From Trichaptum fuscoviolaceum (Eukaryota; Basidiomycota; Agaricomycetes; Hymenochaetales; Trichaptaceae), in contig CAJSYZ010000011.1 of assembly GCA_910574455.1 (NCBI GenBank), positions 2,170,001 to 2,234,000 of the forward strand: DNA of 64,000 bases, read 5' to 3'. Both the position numbers and the translations under genes were made by a program. Of this stretch, positions 46,011 to 58,040 are shown piece by piece. Below the pieces are notes generated by a model. That model was given only the letters and a program-made list of their open reading frames with translations, did no database searches and had not been told where the DNA came from. How positions within the stretch are numbered: position 1 is the first letter of the stretch; every line of letters starts with the position of its first letter.

Positions 46011-48830
46011 TCAAAGGATGTTAGTGGTTTGTTGGGGTATTCCCGACGTAGCTAATTTAACCTTCATGGGGAGGGTGGGCATGACATTGCTTGAACCCTT
46101 TATTACCGGGACAGCAAGGTCATTCATATGCCACTCGATATCCTGGTTCCCGGGAGAAAATGCGAAAGCCTCAGTGAGGGCGGCCAGTACCGTCTCTGAA
46201 GGAATGGAGCCGTCACTTAGTGAAGCATCAGAAGAGAAATTTACTCACTCATTTCCAACTCAGCGAATTTGAGTCCGCTGTGGGACCTTCGTAAATAATG
46301 CGTTCTGCTGAGCCATATAAGCAAGTACGCACATGCAGCCCCTCGGTCCTCCGAAAAATGTCATCCTAGCAAGAATAGATGACAGATGAAAATCCATAAG
46401 CAGTACGAATATACTGTAACAAGACCTCACATAGATGAGTAAATTCCAGATAAAGGTATTTTTGCGACAGAGTTCGGAGAGCGTCCAAGCCAACGTTCAG
46501 GTTTCCATTCCTTCGCATCTTCGCCCCAGATGGATTTACTTGTGTTTGCGTTCATGATTGAAACAATGATATACGTGCCCTTACGCAGAGGAATTGAGCT
46601 AATTTCGGTTTTCCCGTCGGTTGATTTGATCGGCCAAAGGAGAGGCATGACAACGTCCTGTTTCACCCTAAATGAAGGAGGGGCGCAACATTAAAAGCCA
46701 AAATATATTATTCAGTTGACTCGGTTGACGTACTTTCGAAAAATCCTCGGTGCAGGGGGGAAGACACGAAGCGTCTCCCGACAAACGGCGTCGAGGTATG
46801 GAAGGCTCATGATTGTTTCAAAGGATAAATCACCATGTTGCTCGCGAGCACTGGTAATCTCAGTGCGCAGCTCCTCTTGAACATCTGGGTGAAGCGCCAG
46901 TTGGTAGAATGCGCTGCTGATACCAGAGCTCGTCGTGTCCGAGCCCGCAAAAAGAAATGTGCTAATGTGTCTGTCAATTCCTTACAAGCAATATCACCGA
47001 GAATGAAAGAAATATCACTTCATTTGTCCTATAACCTCCTCCTCAGTAAGTCGGTCCTCGTCTGCTGAAGCCATGTTGGACCTGACTATAGATATGAAGA
47101 TTATTCATCGGACGTCGAAACGCACTTAATTGAGACACTCACGCAATACACTCATGATATCTTTCGCCCTGTCTATATTGACCTCCTTTTCCCCGTCCAA
47201 AGTTCGCCTCTTTTCAGTATATATTGAGGCGCATTTGTCGTAGAGCGTGTCAACTATTGCCTTCATTTCTATTAGGGATTTGAAGGGTATCATGTCCATA
47301 AGCCTCCGGCGGAACCAAAGTGGCACAAGATTGATCATTATGGGCAACAATTCTCGGAAAACCATCAAGTCCCCAGCGGTTGGCCTTTCATGAACGATCG
47401 AAAGGTCATTACTGAGAGGAATTCGCGGAGCATAAGAGTCACTTACGCCATCAATTTAACTGCATCCTCAAATTCATTAGACTCTTCAAGACCACCAAAG
47501 GAATGTCCCAGGCCAGCATCAGCAATAAACGCCAGACCGGCACGCGAGAGGTACTTGCTCATGTCTATCTCTTCCTCTCCCTGACGAATATGCCTATCGA
47601 GAAGGTCACATAGGTCGTGCGCGATGTTTTTGAAGGTCGGGAATAAATCACGCATGCGATTTGACGAAAATAATGGATTGAGCATTTTACGCTGCTTTCT
47701 ATGACGTTCTCCATGGGTCCCGATCAATCCTTTGCCTATAACGAGACCATTTGATCTGGGAGGAAGCGTAACTTAAGCAAAAACTTAGAGAAACAATGCG
47801 GGGCAAATCACGCACACAATGAAGGACTCGGCTGCACCGTAGGCACCTGGTTCTATAGTTGTAATGTGCTGCAATGCGAGTGGATCATAGACGTAAAGTG
47901 CTTTACTCTGTAGTCGTCGATAGGCATCGATTGATCTCGAGTGGGCATTTCCGAATAGATTTACGTACTCCAAATAGACCGTTAATCTTCACTGCACCTC
48001 CGAACGTATCCGCAAGGTAACGGTTATATCCCCATCCATGTCTATTGTATACTTGATGCAGATTACCTGGAAAAATCTTGTCAGACTGAAGCCAACAAAG
48101 GATCAGGTGTCACTTACCCTGCCACCACGAAGTTCTAGCGGGTCCGGGGACGGATTCCAGAGAAGTATTGTTGAACCACCGTTGCCAGATGTACCCAGCG
48201 AGGAACAGAAGCAGGATCAGAGGGAGCGCTCTGGGACAAGAAATGGCTACATCGAACATGGTTGAAAAATGGAGACTAGCAGTGATACCGACGAGAGACA
48301 GAGCCAGACGTCTAATCTTGAAGATAACGTCACGTATGATACTAGTGAGTGAGCTATGTATATATATCCGCCGAACGAAGTCTCTATACTGGTCACGAGT
48401 CACCCATAGGCGCCTATTGAACTGCTAGCTAGTTGCATTCCGCTTTGGAGAAAACTCACAATTTGATATGTTCTTAAGCACACACACAACGAGGTAGTTC
48501 CAGTCAGAAGAAACCGAGATAAGCTAAATTTCAAATATCGATGTGCTCACAACGGCATTCGGTTTGCTAGCTCTGCAGCCAGAGACTGTAAAGGGTATTA
48601 TTATAGACACTGTAGTGCGAGTTTGGATATTTCTGCTCGCGGCTGTACGATATACTAGTATGCTATGGGATGTTAGCGCAATGGACATACACAAGAAATA
48701 AGATGCACCTTTACCTAGAGTTGTTCTTTCGGTTCATTGCAGTAAATCCTTCTAGACGGAAACTTTTTGAAATGCATTTCAATAGGAAGATAAGTGAACT
48801 GTAGTACCTGAGAGTATTTCTAATGAATTC
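45640..48830. repeat. P450 tandem duplication, unit 2
   Basis: Approximate limits of the second unit, with P450 copy B and flanks that match unit 1 in the same order and orientation (see 41930-45200). Same direction of both copies indicates unequal crossing over or replication slippage rather than inversion. Confidence 0.65.
46011..48259 (-). CDS. cytochrome P450, tandem copy B
   Basis: Eleven exons (48259-48118, 48066-47969, 47907-47816, 47755-47447, 47384-47143, 47085-47019, 46961-46734, 46667-46431, 46365-46333, 46277-46249, 46195-46011) join to 553 residues. Exons 2, 3, 4, 6, 7, 8, 9 and 10 are the same length as in copy A; exon 5 is 9 nt shorter and the last exon 30 nt longer, giving a different C-terminal tail (TTNIL). 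Membrane anchor, AGSDTTS (D325), ETLR, PERW and FFGGPRGCIG (Cys482) are all present. Changes to copy A cluster in the N-terminal anchor and the segment after EKRR, while the haem-side exon 8 is nearly identical, so both copies probably keep the fold and may differ in substrate access. Substrate unknown. Confidence 0.93.
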
Positions 48831-50017
48831 AAGTTGGTAATACAACTCGTTCTTGCACTCCCACACGCTGCCGTCTGTTGTCTGCAACCTTCAAAGAAAG
48901 GCTTTCACGAAAAATGCTGTAGCAGAAGATAGAGCTATCAGAATATCGTGGAGAAGTCGTCCTAGAGCTCGCTGAAATAGTACTTGTTCTTGAGCGACTT
49001 GGGGTCGACGAGTCAAGCCCACCAATGATCACCCCCAGGCACTGCCAGTCACGAAAAGACCTCTTTGAGTTCAGATACAAAGGAGAAGAGGGTGGATGGG
49101 TGGGTGCAAAAAAATCTTGAGGTTTGTTGCGTCGACACTGTCTTGAGGCTCGAAGTCGTCCTTCTTGTTGTGTTGACGCGTGACGTTAGCGTGCTCTTCA
49201 ACCTGAAGTTACTGAGTCATCATGACTTACTATGTAGACTCGGATGACGTGGTCTCCCACGCTCTCCGAGTCCTCAAGCTGCTGTTTACCCTTGTTTTCC
49301 ATCGCCCTTGAACCCTTGTCAGCACCTTCCAAGTCATCGACGGAATCCTTTTCTCTTCACTCCTCGCCTCTATTTCTGCGTATCTGTTTGCGCACCGCAG
49401 CTGCAGCCTCAATCAATGAGTTCATATGCCTCCTGTTTTTACTGACGTGGCGATGGATGCATCACCTTTGATGTTGAAATTCCATCAAGCGCGAGATCAG
49501 GCGAGAACCTCCGGCTGAAGCTCGTGTATGCTGCATTGCGCTGTTATGCGCGAGTTGATTTCGGAGTCAATTAAACGAGAACACCCACGAAGATGCCAAA
49601 AAGGAGTTATGACGCCCGAGTCTCACCGATTATATGCGTTAGCCGAGATCATCTCTCAAAAGTGCGCCTCGACCGGTCTCAAACTGTTCCTAAAACGGCA
49701 ATTCTGGGGAACCAGAACGCTCGAAAGTCGCTCTGTGGCACCTGCGAAGACAGGGCTATACATTATAGCCCCTAGCGGATAGATACGAAGTCAGTGCGAA
49801 CTCTCCGATTCTCGGAGCGCTGTACAGGTTGGAATGGCCTAGAGTCTCATCCGTTTCCAGGCCATGCGAAATCGCATAGTCGGGATACATCTGCATGGAG
49901 GGGGGGTTTCAGTATAAAAGGCAGACGGAATGGGCGTCAAGAAGCACATCAAGCAATAGCTCGAATCCACTCTATCAACAACAACTCTTCTCCAAAGCTT
50001 ACTTAGTCGACTCAAAC
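48260..50017. other. intergenic, includes COX8-type promoter
   Basis: No supported gene over 1.7 kb. The first 570 bases are the upstream part of the duplicated P450 unit. Frames at 49065-49471 on both strands overlap one another without domains. Confidence 0.45.
49913..49920 (+). promoter_or_regulatory. TATA box of COX8-type gene
   Basis: TATAAAAG lies 98-105 nt upstream of the ATG at 50018, after a G-run. Good fit for the core promoter of a nuclear respiratory gene here. Confidence 0.5.
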
Positions 50018-50406
50018 ATGTCGCTCCTCCGCACTACTGTCTTACCCGCCACTTCCATCATCGCACGTAGCGCCACCTCCTCCATTCTCGCTCGTGCTAG
50101 CAACGCGGCTAGACACCAAGTTCGTCGCATGCACGTCGACAACACTGTGTACCACGTACGTATATGCTTTGTTGCTTAAAAGTCTTCTCTCATAATTCAT
50201 CCATGTGTTATTTCTTAACCTTAGAACACACCTTTCCATTACGACAACAAGCGTCTCTTCAGGATCGGCTACATTGGTACCATGGCTACCTTCTTCACAT
50301 TGCCTTTCGTTGCTGTTGGCTATCAATTGTAAGTGACTCTACGAATCTGTGAGTCCGCATCGTTGATCATACTGACCCCAGGTCCAAGGGCAATGGTTCG
50401 GCGTAG
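50018..50406 (+). CDS. COX8: cytochrome c oxidase subunit VIII/VIIc-like
   Basis: Three exons (50018-50155, 50225-50328, 50382-50406) give 88 residues. The N-terminus is a mitochondrial presequence (MSLLRTTVLPATSIIARSA, Arg/Ser-rich, no acids) ending near RRMHVDN. The mature part reads VYHNTPFHYDNKRLFRIGY and then one membrane helix (MATFFTLPFVAVGYQL) with a short Lys/Gly/Asn tail. This matches yeast Cox8 and animal COX7C, with the conserved N-x-PF motif and PFVAxxYQL helix. It is a small structural subunit of complex IV in the inner mitochondrial membrane, facing the intermembrane space at its C-terminus. Length agrees with the family (78-90 residues). It stands apart from its P450 neighbours in function. 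Confidence 0.88.
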
Positions 50407-51918
50407 TATCAGTCAGCCATCTTCTCACCAGAAGTGGATCAGTACTATGATGGAGACGGATCCTGAGAACCCACCTCAGGCCCCGACGTCATACTAAAAC
50501 CATTTTACTGTCGCGTTAGTTTGTCTGACGCCAGATCCTACCTCACCCATTTTCCTTTATCATCATTCCACTCTACGCACTCAGCACATTCATATCTTAT
50601 TGTGTTTGATTTTGAGAGATCGCGATATGTACGAGTATAGTAGCAATAGTAGGAAGAAGAAGAATAATCTGGTTGTATTATAATAAAAGATGTTTGATAC
50701 GAAGTGCTTACTAGAATTCAACTGCCGTGAAATTTATTTGTACGTATTTGTACGTCTGGTACCCGGGGATCCATATCACGTTCTTTCATCTTTCTTCAAC
50801 CCCTCTAATTTTCTCATGCTTCTCATTCTGAAGTATGAACACTGACGAGAGTATCATTCTCATATGACCGTGCTACATTCAACTGTCGTGGGGCGTTTCA
50901 ACTTTTCTTCTGGACGCCACTAGATTTGCGATCATTGCTTGCTTCGTGTTCGCGACACAAACTGACTTGTGGTCATCAACATACGCCTAAAGCTTTGGGG
51001 CCAACTCAGAACCACTAAATTGCACTTTAAATCTTTTGCTGCCATCAATGTTTGCTGCTCATCGGTCAGATATTGACATCTTCTGTCTGACCCTGAGGTT
51101 CTGAGCGCTGCACGAGCTCTAAGTTTGCCAGAGTCTTCAAGGACTAACTATCGAGAAATGGCATATGTTTTTATACTGCCTGTCTTCATATGGCTCCTAA
51201 CGCTCACCCTTTATACTCTGCAAATCTGTGTGAGCGCACAAGTGAGTGCATCTGGATTGACTCAATTTTCAGCTATGAAGTGACAGCGGGGCTTTTTAAG
51301 GTGCACTATCCAGCTGACGAAAACCAGCGGACTGTCTGTGTAGCCGCTGCAGTGACGTGAAGCTCCCACGGGCTGACTTCCAAGCCTTCGAACGTGCACT
51401 ATCATTGCAGCGAAGTTTGATGTTCGCCGGAGCTACATGAACATCAACGCTAACCTTGCTGGAACTCTGCAAATCAAAACAGTACCTCGAGTACGAAACA
51501 TCGACAACATGAGCAGGTGAAGCACAGTTGACGACGTATACGTATGTCCTTCTTGACTTCTGGTCTCGGTTGCTCAGGCGCTGGGCCGCCTCACCATGCT
51601 TAGGAGCTTAGGCCTGTTTTCTTCTTAGAATATCCCCAATGCTTGGAATCATTCATATATGGATAGATTCCATACAACGCTATCGTCTTGTCATTGGCAA
51701 GCCGGTCTGCGAGTCTTCTTTTCGTACCTTTTCAGCGTGTCCTGTTAGGGGCAGCAACAAATCCGGAAAGCTGCTTCACTGCGACTACGTGAAGTTGATT
51801 TCACCTTTGGGCAGCATTCACGTCCTGACAGTTCTCATGGCATGTCTTCAAGGTATAGAAAAGGCTTCATACTGAGTACTCGTATCGTTGTTCTCCTCCG
51901 TCGCTACCGAAACTACGA
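50407..51918. other. intergenic stretch
   Basis: 1.5 kb without a supported gene. A plus-strand frame of 78 codons (51639-51875) just before the P450 start shows no domain and is not joined by splicing to it. Confidence 0.45.
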
Positions 51919-54094
51919 ATGTTAATAAATAGCACTTGTCTCCTCGTCGTTGTCGTAGTGTTATGCATCTTCGTTAACACTCGCCGACGTCGCAACAAGA
52001 ATCCGCTGCCTCCGGGTCCAAAGCCCCTTCCGCTAATTGGAAATCTCCTAGACTTTCCAAAGGGTCATGGAGGCAAATTCTGGGCGAAACATGCTGTCTC
52101 ATATGGTGCACATATCTGTCTATCCTACCCTGGTTGTACGTACTAATATTTTATACACATAGGCCCTATTAGCTCTATGAAGGTCTTTCGGAATACGATT
52201 GTGATCTTGAGCGATCTGCAGCTCGCAATCGACCTGTTGGAAAAGAAGTCGGCCATCTACTCGGACCGATTAGCTCCAGAGTTTGTTGCAAACCTGTAGG
52301 CCACATCTACTTCACCTTTCTTACTAATTTATGCTAACATGGCCTCAGGTGTGGTGCTAGCCCTAGCGTCGTCTTTCAACAGTATGGCGAACGCTTTCGG
52401 TCTATAAGGAAGCTGTTCCACCAGTTCATGGGTACACGAGCGCACGTCTCTCATTTCGAGCCATTAGAGGAGCTTGAAGCCCGAAGGCTCCTGTTAAGGA
52501 TAATGAGAAGACCAAATCAGTTCAGGGCACATATTCGCAGGTTTCTGTCGATTGCGATGACGTTTGCACCTTAGACGCTAATGAACTATTTTCAGACTTA
52601 CGGGTACCGTCATTCTGAAGATGGCCTATGGTTACACTGCAATGCCTGATGGGCCGGATCCCATGATTGATCTTGCAGAGCTCACATTAGAAAGATTTTC
52701 TCAATCCTCACAACCTGGCTCATGGCTTGTTGATGTGTTTCCTGCACGTAAGCTGGCTCATTTGCTCTTGGACATTGTGCTTACCTTTCTCATTGTACTA
52801 CAGTCAAGTACCTACCCGATTGGTTTCCTGGAACAGGCTACAGGAAGATTGCAAAGGACTGGAAAGCGTTATTCATTGAGGGCGGGCATAAGCCATTTGA
52901 ATTTGCCAAAACCCAGATAGTACGTCTTCATTGTTGGCTGAAGTATCCGCTTACATCTCTTTCTTCTCAGGCGAATGGCAACTTCTCCACTTCGTTCGTG
53001 TCCAATAATATCGCCAACAAAGTCGCAGATGCTGAATACGAACAGTTGCTGTTGTGGGCAGCTCGAGACCTGTATGGTGGGGGCGCAGATACAGTGTGTG
53101 GTCTTTCGAATGCTCTTTCTCGTCGAATCTGATCATCAACGGGGTTCGAGTAGACTGTGTCGACTTTGGTGACTTATATCCTCGCCATGGTTTTGCATCC
53201 AGATGTCGTAAAACAGGCTCGTGTGGAGCTCGACCACGTTCTAGGTGAAGGTCGTCTGCCCACTTTTGCAGATCGTCCAAGTCTTCCGTACGTCGAGGCG
53301 ATTATGAAGGAATGCCACCGCTGGAATGTAGTAACACCCTCAGGTTTGTTTCCATGTTGTTCGGAAAGAGTCGTTGTAACTTACTGATGCTCATGTAAGG
53401 CGTACCGCATGTTGCTGCGCAGGATGATGTTCATTGTGGATACTTGATTCCAAAGGGTGCGGTAATCGTACCTAACATATGGTTGGTGTTTCCCCCATTT
53501 TCTAGTCTTCCGCTAATGCACACACATCATTTACAGGAAGTTTACGCATGATCCAAACATCTATCGAGACCCATTTGCTTTCAAGCCAGAACGACACCTG
53601 GCAACGGCGGGGCGGCCAGCTGAACTAGATCCGCGAAACTTAGTGTTTGGTTTCGGAAGAAGGTACGGGTCCAGTTCTACTTCATGCCCTCACGTGCTTC
53701 TACTGCTTTGCTTGCATATCCTGCTCTGGGACTCCGGAAGTCTGACGACTATTGCGTCCCTCTAGGATCTGTCCTGGAAGAGAGTTCGCCGACTCCTCTC
53801 TGTTTATAACAATGGCTATGTGTCTCGCGGTCTTCAATTTCGACAAGGCATTAGATGCGAATGGCCATGAGATCGAGCCCACTGTTGAGTATACTTCTGG
53901 CACAATCAGGTATGCACCGTCCACTCATGATGTCGAAAGATACCGTAAACTAATCTCTTGTTCCCAGTCATCCCAGCGAATTTACATGTTCAATCACGCC
54001 CCGCAGTGAGAGAGCTATGGTATTGATAGAATCTGTTCTGGAAGAGCATCCGTTTGAATCCGGAGACGCAGATAAGCTCAGAAAAGTAAAGTGA
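51919..54094 (+). CDS. cytochrome P450, unrelated to the tandem pair
   Basis: Eleven exons (51919-52105, 52163-52295, 52349-52540, 52596-52747, 52804-52919, 52971-53093, 53154-53343, 53400-53481, 53537-53662, 53766-53909, 53968-54094) join to 523 residues. Membrane anchor LLVVVVVLCIFV, then LPPGPKPLPLIGNLL, the textbook proline hinge. Further marks: GGGADTT (about 297-302) in the I helix, KECHRW (ExxR) in the K helix, FKPERHL, and the haem loop FGFGRRICPGR with Cys436. This is the large agaricomycete group commonly annotated by similarity to O-methylsterigmatocystin oxidoreductase (CYP64-like); the name says nothing sure about the substrate. Exon structure and haem loop differ fully from copies A and B, so it is an independent P450. 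Convergent with the F-box gene, 336 bp apart. All motifs intact. Confidence 0.93.
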
Positions 54095-54430
54095 TAGGTA
54101 TCCGCGGGTTCATCAAACGCAATGCATGTAAGAACAGTATGTATTCATAGGTGTGAAAATGAATATTATGTATATACATCGAAAAAGGTTAGTATAGTGT
54201 ACATGGAGATCAGAGCAGAATTAAGGGGATTGGGACGATAGTACAGTACATTGTATTCTATGTAGTTGACTTTCTAATAGCAGTCTAAATGAATCAATAT
54301 CCAACGAGCCATAGTCCGTGACGAATGTCGGAGGTATCTATTGGAGATGAAGACATGAATTTGCATGAATGCTGGAAGGGGGCGGGATGTCGGCAACTGC
54401 TACAAGGGTTTAGTTGGGCCGATTCTATAG
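54095..54430. other. convergent 3' intergenic
   Basis: 336 bp between the P450 stop codon and the stop codon of the minus-strand F-box gene; 3' UTRs only, no gene seen. Confidence 0.5.
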
Positions 54431-55996
54431 CTAGTCAGTTTGCATCACAGACGCTGCATGCGCTTCTCTGGCACGCCTGCCTTCATCGTATCGCCTTGAC
54501 CAGGTCCAGAAGTCTCCGTTGTTCGTAGCGTTTCTTGTCTTGGGCGTATCCAGATAGATATTCCGCGCATGTGCGGCTTCACCACTCCGTCTACCGGTCG
54601 CGCGCGCCCAGGTATCACCCTGGCTTGGGATAACGTGCACGTTGGGGCGGACAACGTATTTGGAGAAAGGATAGTCGCGTGCTAGCGCGGAGAGGGATTT
54701 CCAAATGTCTGTAGTCGCGAGATAGTCTTCCAGTGCGCGCAATGGGGGGTCCAGGATGGAGTGCGGGTCTAGTTCGGCGTTGATCTCCAGTTCGTCATTG
54801 TTGTTATCACCAGTTGTTGTTGCCTCTTTCCCTCTGCGCTGCTCGACCTCCCTCCGGCGAAAAGTCGAATCGGACGAGACTGCAATAACTACACATTGGA
54901 GTGTACCCGCTCTTTCTTCCAACATCTGTCTGATATCGGTTATGAACTCCAGATCATTGTCTCCATTCGCGTTCGCGCGGCGGACGAGCGCGAGATGCGT
55001 GAGTGCAGGCGTACCGCCAAGTGCAGTGAGCGTGTCACTGGGCAGACACCAGATCTTCGGCCGCGCTGCGATTGTCAGGTGCGTGATAGCAGACCCGAGG
55101 CGAGCGAGCAACAAATTTTGAAGAAGCGGCGGGGAAAGGTGCCCGGACACTGAAGATGCAGATGAAAGCGGGATGTACGTGTCGAGTATCAGCTCCGACG
55201 GTGTCGGCGAAGACGTTGCTGGACCTCTCTCCTCACAGGTACGAATTGGTATGGTTCGCATGACTTGATATAGCACATCGGATGGAACGACTAAAGTTCG
55301 TAGGGAGCTGAAAAACGCCGAGGGCTTCAGTGCAGACGATGTGTGAGTCAGTCCGAGAACAGAGGCCGCAGCGGCGTAAAGTCGGGTTTGTTGCTCGAGC
55401 ATCCGGCGGTCCCGCGAGGTAGGACGTGAAGATGTAGATAAGTACGGGTCGAATGCGGGCAGATCGAGTACGAGGCGCATTGTCCTCTTACCCGAGTTCA
55501 AATCTACGAGAGTAGACGCATCCTCGCGGTCTTGAAGTCTATGCATGGTGTGCGTCGCCTGCGTCGTACGGGCGAAGAGCTCAAGCGGTCGAACTTCGTT
55601 TAGTTGCACGGTGTGATACAACACGGCGTGTGCGATGGCCGACACGGTACGCGACGTCAGCGCCAGCGCACACAGGCATGATCTATCTGAAGCTCGGTAT
55701 TCCAGTGCATCCTCGGCGTCCTCATCCTCATCACTCGATGACTCTGGGCTTATCTTGGAGTGGCCGCCCAGCTTGTATCCGTGCGCAACATGTGTCCAAT
55801 GGGTAGGACGCGGTGTGGAGGATGCGATAGTCGCTATCCTGAGCAGTATCTCCGTTGGAAGGGTCTCGAGAGTCGACTTGATGTGTCGCGTATGAAGGGA
55901 AAGAGAGAGGGTGAGAGACAGGGATGTTGCTCGTGCCCTTGTCCCGGTTATGCTCGTCACGGTGGTCATCGTGTCAGAAGTGGAAGCAGCTGGCAT
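54431..55996 (-). CDS. F-box-like protein, single exon
   Basis: An unbroken frame of 521 residues from the ATG at 55996. After a Ser/Thr-rich N-terminus, LETLPTEILLRIATIAS (about residues 42-58) is a good F-box start (LPxEIL.RI), followed by ALALTSRTVSAIAHAVLYHTVQL, the usual second half seen in agaricomycete F-box-like proteins (C..LTSRxxxxxAxxxLYHTV). The rest is a helical/leucine-rich region with repeated L-x-L-x segments such as ITHLTIAARP and LTHLALVRRA. F-box proteins hand targets to SCF ubiquitin ligases; the target is unknown. Lack of introns sets it apart from most neighbours, a common trait of this expanded family. High GC compared with flanks. Confidence 0.8.
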   Translation of the reverse strand: MPAASTSDTMTTVTSITGTRARATSLSLTLSLSLHTRHIKSTLETLPTEILLRIATIASSTPRPTHWTHVAHGYKLGGHSKISPESSSDEDEDAEDALEYRASDRSCLCALALTSRTVSAIAHAVLYHTVQLNEVRPLELFARTTQATHTMHRLQDREDASTLVDLNSGKRTMRLVLDLPAFDPYLSTSSRPTSRDRRMLEQQTRLYAAAASVLGLTHTSSALKPSAFFSSLRTLVVPSDVLYQVMRTIPIRTCEERGPATSSPTPSELILDTYIPLSSASSVSGHLSPPLLQNLLLARLGSAITHLTIAARPKIWCLPSDTLTALGGTPALTHLALVRRANANGDNDLEFITDIRQMLEERAGTLQCVVIAVSSDSTFRRREVEQRRGKEATTTGDNNNDELEINAELDPHSILDPPLRALEDYLATTDIWKSLSALARDYPFSKYVVRPNVHVIPSQGDTWARATGRRSGEAAHARNIYLDTPKTRNATNNGDFWTWSRRYDEGRRAREAHAASVMQTD

Positions 55997-58040
55997 CTTG
56001 AAAGTCTATGTCTTTATATATCGCGGGTTCACGATCTCTAATGGTTCCGTTGGGCAGTGGAGATTTCACGTCAGATTCCAGTTGGAGACAAAGACGACAA
56101 AGATTGGAGTCGGAAAAAGGAAAAAGTGTCTTCCTCTAAGATGAAAAAGTATCCAAGTTCTATGAAGGTCTATGAGAGAGAAAAGTTAGCGAGTTAAGTA
56201 GAATAGGGTAAGTAGTCGCAATCAAGGCGAATTATGAGGATAGGCAAGTCAAGAAGTAGGAGCTGTCGTCTGACGCATTGCGGGGAGTTGAGCGGGGAGA
56301 TTCGGATTGCAGCGGGGAGTCGTGTGCCTGCTGACAAGCCGTATCGCGACGGTATCTGAGAAGATGAGTCAGAATTTTGCTGATCAACCGGAAAGAGGGA
56401 TACCGTCCCACACGAGCAAACAAGATGAATACTTCCGTTGATGCGATGAAAACTCCGGCCTCGAAATAAAATGACGGAGGAACAGACCGGAAAGATATTC
56501 GACTTCCTATATCTCTTCAGCTGCTCAATAATTAATGTCCTAAGGCTATTTCTGTGAAAAAAGGCACTGAATACGCACCGACTGGAGACCCGGTGCTCGG
56601 AATTCAGCTTGAAGACTCTTCCGGCCGATCTTCTGTTTTAAATGCACGTGACTGAGACGCGTCACGGCACGCGTGTGAATTTCGCAACAACTTGAAGCAG
56701 TGATTCTTTACGACGCATCTTCAACTTCAGCACCTATCTTCGCGCCTGTAGCCCCAAGTCTCATGCTCCTTTTGCGCCTCAACACCTGGAGAAATTCTCG
56801 AGACGATGCACACCTAGCGTAGACTATCACAAGTATCTGCCAAACATGCCGCCGTATGAATCTCTTCTCTGCAGGACTGGGACAAGATAACAATCCCAAA
56901 TAAAACGATTGCGGAGGCCTCGATAATCAAGAGTAGCGCACGCACAATTCTAGGCGAAGGGTGTCAAGGACATTTCAACTCGCTAAGTTCGGGGCTCGGT
57001 GGGCGTCTGGAGGGAGGGTGGAACTTCACCCACAGCTGGAGGTGTATGCTCTTTATAACATTATAAGAGACTTCTAGCTTACGACGTCCCACAGTGATGG
57101 GTGATATCATATATGCTGCGATGTAGCAGCGCACTTCGCCTTATGTATATTCGCATAAAGATGTGCGGGATTCTTCTCATGATCTTTCCCCGAAAGAGGT
57201 TGCCAGAAGCTGTAACCAGAACTCAATTCACGGCTGCATTCAAGCATGATGGCAGTGGGTGTCTTCTGTCAATCGTAAGAACCGAAAGTCTCATGGAAAA
57301 TAAGGCAAAACTTCTCCATGCCGTGAAACTTCGCCTATTGCATACTGTCACAAGGTATGTGCGACCCAGTTTAGTCTATGTATGTTCTACCCATCAGTTC
57401 ACAAATTCTCATGCAGGCCGATATCACCTTCCCTTTCGATTTAGCATGGTCCGCAAAACAAGACCGCTGAAGCTACTTTCCTGCGGATTAGTATGGCTTT
57501 CCACAATTTCAGCATGAGTTGTGAGACTTACTCGCCTTTTCTATCCATAATTCTCACAATTATATACATATTTTGGCAACAGATCACTTTGAACGTCGTC
57601 TTTTAAGATCCTTTGCTCGACGGAGCTCCGGTCCGCTCCCCGAAACCAACTTCCTTGATGTCGGCCGTGGCCGTTGTCCCACCTCTCTTGCTAGCATACA
57701 TCTATCGGATTGCCAGCTCATATGCTAGGCAAGGAATCTTGTGTTCAGCATGGTCGCAAACACAGCGAAGCAACGTGCGCAGTAGACGCCCCTCCTCTCT
57801 GGACAATTGGTGTAGTCTAGACGGCTATGGAAGGCCAGCGTCGTCCGCGTCATAGTAACGCACATGGTCTGGCCAAGGAATAGGACTTGATAATGTTTAA
57901 GCACGGAGAATCGCAGATACGGGTCTTTCAGGCTTCTCAATGCTCCGACATAAATAAGCCTCCGACACTGGCGCTGGCATGTCTTTGATCTTTACAAGCT
58001 TTACACGCCCAACATTGACGCTGCTACACCTTACTATACA
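55997..58040. other. divergent intergenic region
   Basis: 2 kb with no supported gene. A plus-strand frame at 57101-57517 is open for 138 codons, but composition is unremarkable and no domain, signal peptide or splice partner is visible. Confidence 0.4.

Noticed and set aside
49065..49471. Overlapping frames on both strands left of the COX8-type gene
   Set aside because: No domain, frames contradict one another.
57101..57517. 138-codon plus-strand frame
   Set aside because: Length alone; no signal peptide, domain or promoter.
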